Positions 57,989 through 64,000 of a DNA stretch of 64,000 nucleotides are shown in pieces. The position numbers and the translations under genes were made by a program. Under the pieces are notes generated by a model that was not told the origin of the DNA, ran no database searches, and worked only from the letters and a program-made list of their open reading frames with translations. The stretch is taken from NCBI GenBank assembly GCA_014843695.1, contig CM026398.1, positions 48,883,579 to 48,947,578 on the forward strand. The letters are read 5' to 3'. This DNA comes from Archivesica marissinica. Its lineage: Eukaryota; Mollusca; Bivalvia; Venerida; Vesicomyidae. Numbering within the stretch: position 1 is the stretch's first letter; each line of letters starts with the position of its first letter.

Positions 57989-60900
57989 TGAGAAGTACAC
58001 AATCCTAGATGTACACAATCCTAGATGTACACAATGCAATCCTAGAAGTACACAATCCTAGATGTACACAATCCTAGTTGTACACAATCCTAGATGTACA
58101 CAATCCTAGATGTACACAATCCTAGATGTACACAATCCCAGATGTACACAATCCTAGATGTACACAATCCTAGATGTACACAATCCTAGATGTACACAAT
58201 CCTAGATGTACACAATCCTAGATGTACACAATACAATCCTAGAAGTACACAATCCTAGATGTACACAATCCTAGATGTACACACTCCTAGAAGTACACAA
58301 TCCTAGATGTACACAATCCTAGATGTACACAATCCTAGAAGTACACACTCTTAGATGTACACAATCCTAGATGTACACAATCCTAGATGTACACAATCCT
58401 AGAAGTACACAATCCTAGAAGTACACAATCCTAAATGTACACAAGAAGTACACAATCCTAGATGTACACAATCCTAGATGTACACAATCCTAGAAGTACA
58501 CAATCCTAGATGTACACAATCCTAGATGTACACAATCCTAGAAGTACACAATCCTAGATGTACACAATCCTAGCTGTACACAATACAATCCTAGATGTAC
58601 ACAATCCTAGCTGTACACAATCCTAGAAGTACACAATCCTAGAAGTACACAATCCTAGATGTACACAATCCTAGAAGTACACAATCCTAGATATACACAA
58701 TCATAGATGTACACAATCCTAGAAGTACACAATCCTAGATGTACACACTCCTAGAAGTACACACTCCTAGATGTACACAATCACAGATGTACACAATCAT
58801 AGATGTACACAATCCTAGATGTACACAATCCTAGATGTACACAATCCTAGCTGTACACAATACAATCCTAGATGTACACAATCCTAGCTGTACACAATCC
58901 TAGAAGTACACAATCCTAGAAGTACACAATCCTAGATGTACACAATCCTAGAAGTACACAATCCTAGATATACACAATCATAGATGTACACAATCCTAGA
59001 AGTACACAATCCTAGATGTACACACTCCTAGAAGTACACACTCCTAGATGTACACAATCACAGATGTACACAATCATAGATGTACACAATCCTAGATGTA
59101 CACAATCCTAGATGTACACAATCCTAGATGTACACAGTACAATCCTAGATATACACAATCCTAGATGTACACAATCCTAGATGTACACAGTACAATCCTA
59201 GATATACACAATCCTAGATGTACACAATGCAATCCTAGAAGTACACAATCCTAGATGTACACAATCCTAGTTGTACACAATCCTAGATGTACACAATCCT
59301 AGATGTACACAATCCTAGATGTACACAATCCTAGATGTACACAATCCCAGATGTACACAATCCTAGATGTACACAATCCTAGATGTACACAATCCTAGTA
59401 CACAATCCTAGATGTACACACTCCTAGATGTACACAATACAATCCTAGAAGTACACAATCCTAGATGTACACAATCCTAGTTGTACACAATCCTAGATGT
59501 ACACAATCCTAGATGTACACAATCCTAGATGTACACAATCCTAGATGTACACAATCCCAGATGTACACAATCCTAGATGTACACAATCCTAGATGTACAC
59601 AATCCTAGTACACAATCCTAGATGTACACACTCCTAGATGTACACAATACAATCCTAGAAGTACACAATCCTAGATGTACACAATCCTAGATGTACACAA
59701 TCCTAGAAGTACACAATCCTAGATGTACACAATCCTAGATGTACACACTCTTAGATGTACACAATCCTAGATGTACACAATCCTAGAAGTACACAATCCT
59801 AGATGTACACAATCCTAGATGTACACAAGAAGTACACAATCCTAGATGTACACAATCCTAGATGTACACAATCCTAGAAGTACACAATCCTAGATGTACA
59901 CAATCCTAGATGTACACAATCCTAGAAGTACACAATCCTAGATGTACACAATCCTAGCTGTACACAATACAATCCTAGATGTACACAATCCTAGCTGTAC
60001 ACAATCCTAGAAGTACACAATCCTAGATGTACACAATCCTAGATGTACACAATACTAGATGTACACAATCCTAGATGTACACAATCCTAGATGTAAATAC
60101 TCCTAGATGTAAATACTCCTAGATGTACACAATCCTAGATGTACACAATCCTAGAAGTACACAATCCTAGAAGTACACAATCCTAGATGTACACAATCCT
60201 AGAAGTACACAATCCTAGATGTACACAATCCTAGATGTACACAATCCTAGAAGTACACAATCCTAGATGTACACACTCCTAGAAGTACACACTCCTAGAT
60301 GTACACAATCATAGATGTACACAATCATAGATGTACACAATCCTAGAAGTACACAATCCTAGATGTACACAATCCTAGATGTACACAATCCTAGATGTAC
60401 ACAGTACAATCCTAGATATACACAATCCTAGATGTACACAATCCTAGATGTACACAATACTAGATGTACACAATCCTAGATGTACACAATCCTAGATGTA
60501 AATACTCCTAGATGTAAATACTCCTAGATGTACACAATCCTAGATGTACACAATCCTAGAAGTACACAATCCTAGAAGTACACAATCCTAGATGTACACA
60601 ATCCTAGAAGTACACAATCCTAGATGTACACAATCCTAGATGTACACAATCCTAGAAGTACACAATCCTAGATGTACACACTCCTAGAAGTACACACTCC
60701 TAGATGTACACAATCATAGATGTACACAATCATAGATGTACACAATCCTAGAAGTACACAATCCTAGATGTACACAATCCTAGATGTACACAATCCTAGA
60801 TGTACACAGTACAATCCTAGATATACACAATCCTAGATGTACACAATCCTAGATGTACACAGTACAATCCTAGATGTACACAATGCAATCCTAGAAGTAC

Positions 60901-61712
60901 ACAATCCTAGATGTACACAATCCTAGTTGTACACAATCCTAGATGTACACAATCCTAGATGTACACAATCCTAGATGTACACAATCCTAGATGTACACAA
61001 TCCCAGATGTACACAATCCTAGATGTACACAATCCTAGATGTACACAATCCTAGATGTACACAATCCTAGTACACAATCCTAGATGTACACACTCCTAGA
61101 TGTACACAATACAATCCTAGAAGTACACAATCCTAGATGTACACAATCCTAGATGTACACAATCCTAGAAGTACACAATCCTAGATGTACACAATCCTAG
61201 ATGTACACACTCTTAGATGTACACAATCCTAGAGGTACACAATCCTAGAAGTACACAATCCTAGATGTACACAATCCTAGATGTACACAATCCTAGATGT
61301 ACACAATCCTAGAAGTACACAATCCTAGAAGTACACAATCCTAGAAGTACACAATCCTAAATGTACACAAGAAGTACACACTCCTAGATGTACACAATCC
61401 TAGATGTACACAATCCTAGAAGTACACAATCCTAGATGTACACACTCCTAGATGTACACAATCCTAGAAGTACACAATCCTAGCTGTACACAATACAATC
61501 CTAGATGTACACAATCCTAGCTGTACACAATCCTAGAAGTACACAATCCTAGATGTACACAATCCTAGATGTACACAATCCTAGATGTACACAATCCTAG
61601 AAGTACACAATCCTAGAAGTACACAATCCTAGATATACACAATCCTAGATGTACACAATCCTAGATGTACACAATCCTAGATGTACACAATCCTAGATGT
61701 ACACAATCCTAG
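57989..61712. repeat. 3.7-kb tandem array, 16-bp unit
   Basis: About 230 copies of ATGTACACAATCCTAG, with AAGTACAC, CTGTACAC and ACTCCTAG variants. Larger blocks are duplicated inside, at offsets of 277 bp (58571 and 58848) and 405 bp (60051 and 60456). Confidence 0.98.
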
Positions 61713-61737
61713 AAGGCCCTGCCAAGAGGGTTTAGTT

Positions 61738-61942
61738 TATACAAATTTATTTTAGCTTGATTGTAAAACAAGTTCTTACAACTTATGTTAATCACTCATT
61801 CCTGATGGAATCCATCGCCATGAGGGAGAGAGAAGAAGCCATGTGGTATTAGTGCACAATCGTAATAACTCCATCGGGGCTCAAACTCCGAGCCTTTCTC
61901 ACCTGAAGCGAATGCGCAACCACTGCGCTATCACGACTTCCA
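61738..61942 (-). mobile_element. SINE family F, near full-length, just before an srGAP exon
   Basis: On the minus strand GGAAGTCGTGATAGCGCAGTGG head, GAGCCCCGATGGAG, GATGGATTCCATCAGG, tail AACTTGTTTTACAATC. Ends 48 bp upstream of the exon at 61991. Confidence 0.88.
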
Positions 61943-61990
61943 GGGGTTTAGGGTATAGATATTACATTAATACTGTATATATTTATTCAG

Positions 61991-62149
61991 GCCATGAAGA
62001 CGTATCACCAGCATCAGACGGACAGTAAGCAGGCAGAGGAGGCCCTGAAGAAGGTACAATCACAGAAAGCAAAGGTTGAACAGCAGTTGTCGGGGAAATC
62101 ATTATCAGGAAGTCGAAAATTCAAGAAAATCGAGAAATTAGAAGATGAG
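61991..62149 (+). CDS. srGAP homologue, F-BAR domain exon 4 of those seen
   Basis: A 159-bp, phase 0/0 exon of 53 codons. It starts AMKTYHQHQTDSKQAEEALKK, the counterpart of the family's 'VMKTYHMYH....AE.KLKEAE' helix, and runs through a basic, glutamine-rich linker to RKFKKIEKLEDE, matching the 'KKIEK' that precedes the next F-BAR helices. The acceptor is TTTATTCAG ending at 61990 and the donor is GTAACT at 62150. The preceding 6598-bp intron contains arrays of 23, 28 and 16 bp (about 5.5 kb in total) and a SINE that ends 48 bp before the exon. The F-BAR remainder, RhoGAP and SH3 domains would lie beyond the window. A family-A MITE begins 31 bp past the donor. Confidence 0.93.
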
Positions 62150-62179
62150 GTAACTATATATTGAATTAGCTGGGACAGA

Positions 62180-62425
62180 TTAACCCTTTCAACCCCACAG
62201 GCCTCTAAATAGGCTTATAAAAAGTGTAGATCCAGATGAGCCGGCTCGTAACGAGCCGTCTCATCAGGATCTGCACTTTTTTGCCAGTAATAATTATTAC
62301 TATTTTTAGATAAAATTACCCATTTTGATAAATGAACTGATCCAAATGTAATTTTGTTATTAATTTATTGGTCTAAAAATATCATGGACTAGTCCATGTC
62401 AGTTACTTGGGGTTGAAAGGGTTAA
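62180..62425 (-). mobile_element. TTAA-flanked MITE, family A, intact
   Basis: TTAACCCTTTCAACCCCACA ... GGGGTTGAAAGGGTTAA. Central palindrome GAGCCGGCTCGTAACGAGCC. Confidence 0.88.
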
Positions 62426-62515
62426 CTGCATCTCTTGCTATAAATAGTGTTGTGAAGTCAACATCTGCTAAGAAAAAGGAAATGTCAGGCGAATTTCTTT
62501 GACATTTTGTAAGCA

Positions 62516-64000
62516 TTGGCATTCGTAGCAAAATAACTACAAGGAAACGTTGGCATTCATAGCAAAATAACTGTAAGGAAACGTTGGCATTCATAGCAAA
62601 ATAACTGTAAGGAAACGTTGGCATTCATAGCAAAATAACTGTAAGGAAACGTTGGCATTCATAGCAAAATAACTGTAAGGAAACGTTGGCATTCGTAGCA
62701 AAATAACTGTAAGGAAACGTTGGCATTCATAGCAAAATAACTGTAAGGAAACGTTGGCATTCGTAGCAAAATAACTGTAAGGAAACGTTGGCATTCATAG
62801 CAAAATAACTGTAAGGAAACGTTGGCATTCATAGCAAAATAACTGTAAGGAAACGTTGGCATTCATAGCAAAATAACTGTAAGGAAACGTTGGCATTCAT
62901 AGCAAAATAACTGTAAGGAAACGTTGGCATTCATAGCAAAATAACTGTAAGGAAACGTTGGCATTCATAGCAAAATAACTGTAAGGAAACGTTGGCATTC
63001 GTAGCAAAATAACTGTAAGGAAACGTTGGCATTCATAGCAAAATAACTGTAAGGAAACGTTGGCATTCGTAGCAAAATAACTGTAAGGAAACGTTGGCAT
63101 TCATAGCAAAATAACTGTAAGGAAACGTTGGCATTCATAGCAAAATAACTGTAAGGAAACGTTGGCATTCATAGCAAAATAACTGTAAGGAAACGTTGGC
63201 ATTCATAGCAAAATAACTGTAAGGAAACGTTGGCATTCATAGCAAAATAACTGTAAGGAAACGTTGGCATTCATAGCAAAATAACTGTAAGGAAACGTTG
63301 GCATTCATAGCAAAATAACTGTAAGGAAACGTTGGCATTCATAGCAAAATAACTGTAAGGAAACGTTGGCATTCATAGCAAAATAACTGTAAGGAAACGT
63401 TGGCATTCGTAGCAAAATAACTGTAAGGAAACGTTGGCATTCATAGCAAAATAACTACAAGGAAATGTTGGCATTCATAGCAAAATAACTGTAAGGAAAC
63501 GTTGGCATTCATAGCAAAATAACTACAAGGAAACGTTGGCATTCATAGCAAAATAACTGTAAGGAAACGTTGGCATTCATAGCAAAATAACTGTAAGGAA
63601 ACGTTGGCATTCATAGCAAAATAACTGTAAGGAAACGTTGGCATTCGTAGCAAAATAACTACACGGAAACGTTGGCATTCATAGCAAAATAACTGTAAGG
63701 AAACGTTGGCATTCATAGCAAAATAACTGTAAGGAAACGTTGGCATTCATAGCAAAATAACTGTAAGGAAACGTTGGCATTCATAGCAAAATAACTACAA
63801 GGAAATGTTGGCATTCATAGCAAAATAACTACAAGGAAATGTTGGCATTCATAGCAAAATAACTACAAGGAAACGTTGGCATTCATAGCAAAATAACTGT
63901 AAGGAAACGTTGGCATTCATAGCAAAATAACTGTAAGGAAACGTTGGCATTCATAGCAAAATAACTGTAAGGAAATGTTGGCATTCATAGCAAAATAACT
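62516..64000. repeat. Tandem array, 34-bp unit, running off the window
   Basis: About 43 copies of TTGGCATTCATAGCAAAAT + AACTGTAAGGAAACG. Variants are CATAG/CGTAG and CTGTAAGG/CTACAAGG. Repeated 67-codon minus-strand frames are by-products. The unseen extent is unknown. Confidence 0.98.

Overview
This is eukaryotic, invertebrate genomic DNA: AT-rich, intron-rich, and crowded with short-period tandem arrays, tRNA-headed SINEs and small inverted-repeat transposons (MITEs). The one recognisable gene encodes a SLIT-ROBO Rho GTPase-activating protein (srGAP) homologue on the + strand. Four consecutive exons (41721-41904, 50238-50403, 55330-55392, 61991-62149) have consensus splice sites and matching phases, and together encode about 190 residues of the N-terminal F-BAR domain. 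The gene runs off the right edge. I infer a lophotrochozoan, most likely a bivalve mollusc, from the gene and the repeat landscape; the species cannot be named from sequence alone.

Layout. 1-28.7 kb is repeats and low-complexity DNA with no gene I can support. 28.7-29.6 kb is one of the few quiet stretches. It holds an 86-bp direct duplication in which each copy carries a TATA-like motif, followed by a short ATG-initiated open segment (29122-29182). That segment ends at a splice donor in exactly the phase needed to join the first certain srGAP exon, so I propose it as a candidate first coding exon. 29.6-41.6 kb, which would be intron 1 under that model, is again arrays and MITEs. 41.7-62.1 kb holds the certain exons, and every intron between them is filled largely by arrays. 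62.15 kb to the end is the next intron, mostly a 34-bp array that continues past the window.

Tandem arrays (unit 12-86 bp) cover roughly 29 kb of the 64 kb by my summing of their lengths. Nearly all long open frames in the window are artefacts of these arrays.

The mobile elements form interlocking families that I label here. Families A, C, D and K are MITEs flanked by TTAA with CCC- or CTC-starting inverted ends, as in piggyBac-type elements. Families B and E are TA-flanked MITEs of the Tc1/mariner/pogo type. Families F, G, H, I and J have tRNA-like heads (SINEs). Several are nested, giving clean insertion junctions and a relative age order: D into E (twice), E into K, B into A, and I and F into H. 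Two arrays have visibly grown out of transposon sequence: a 34/36-bp array from the end of E, and a 24-bp array from the inside of H.
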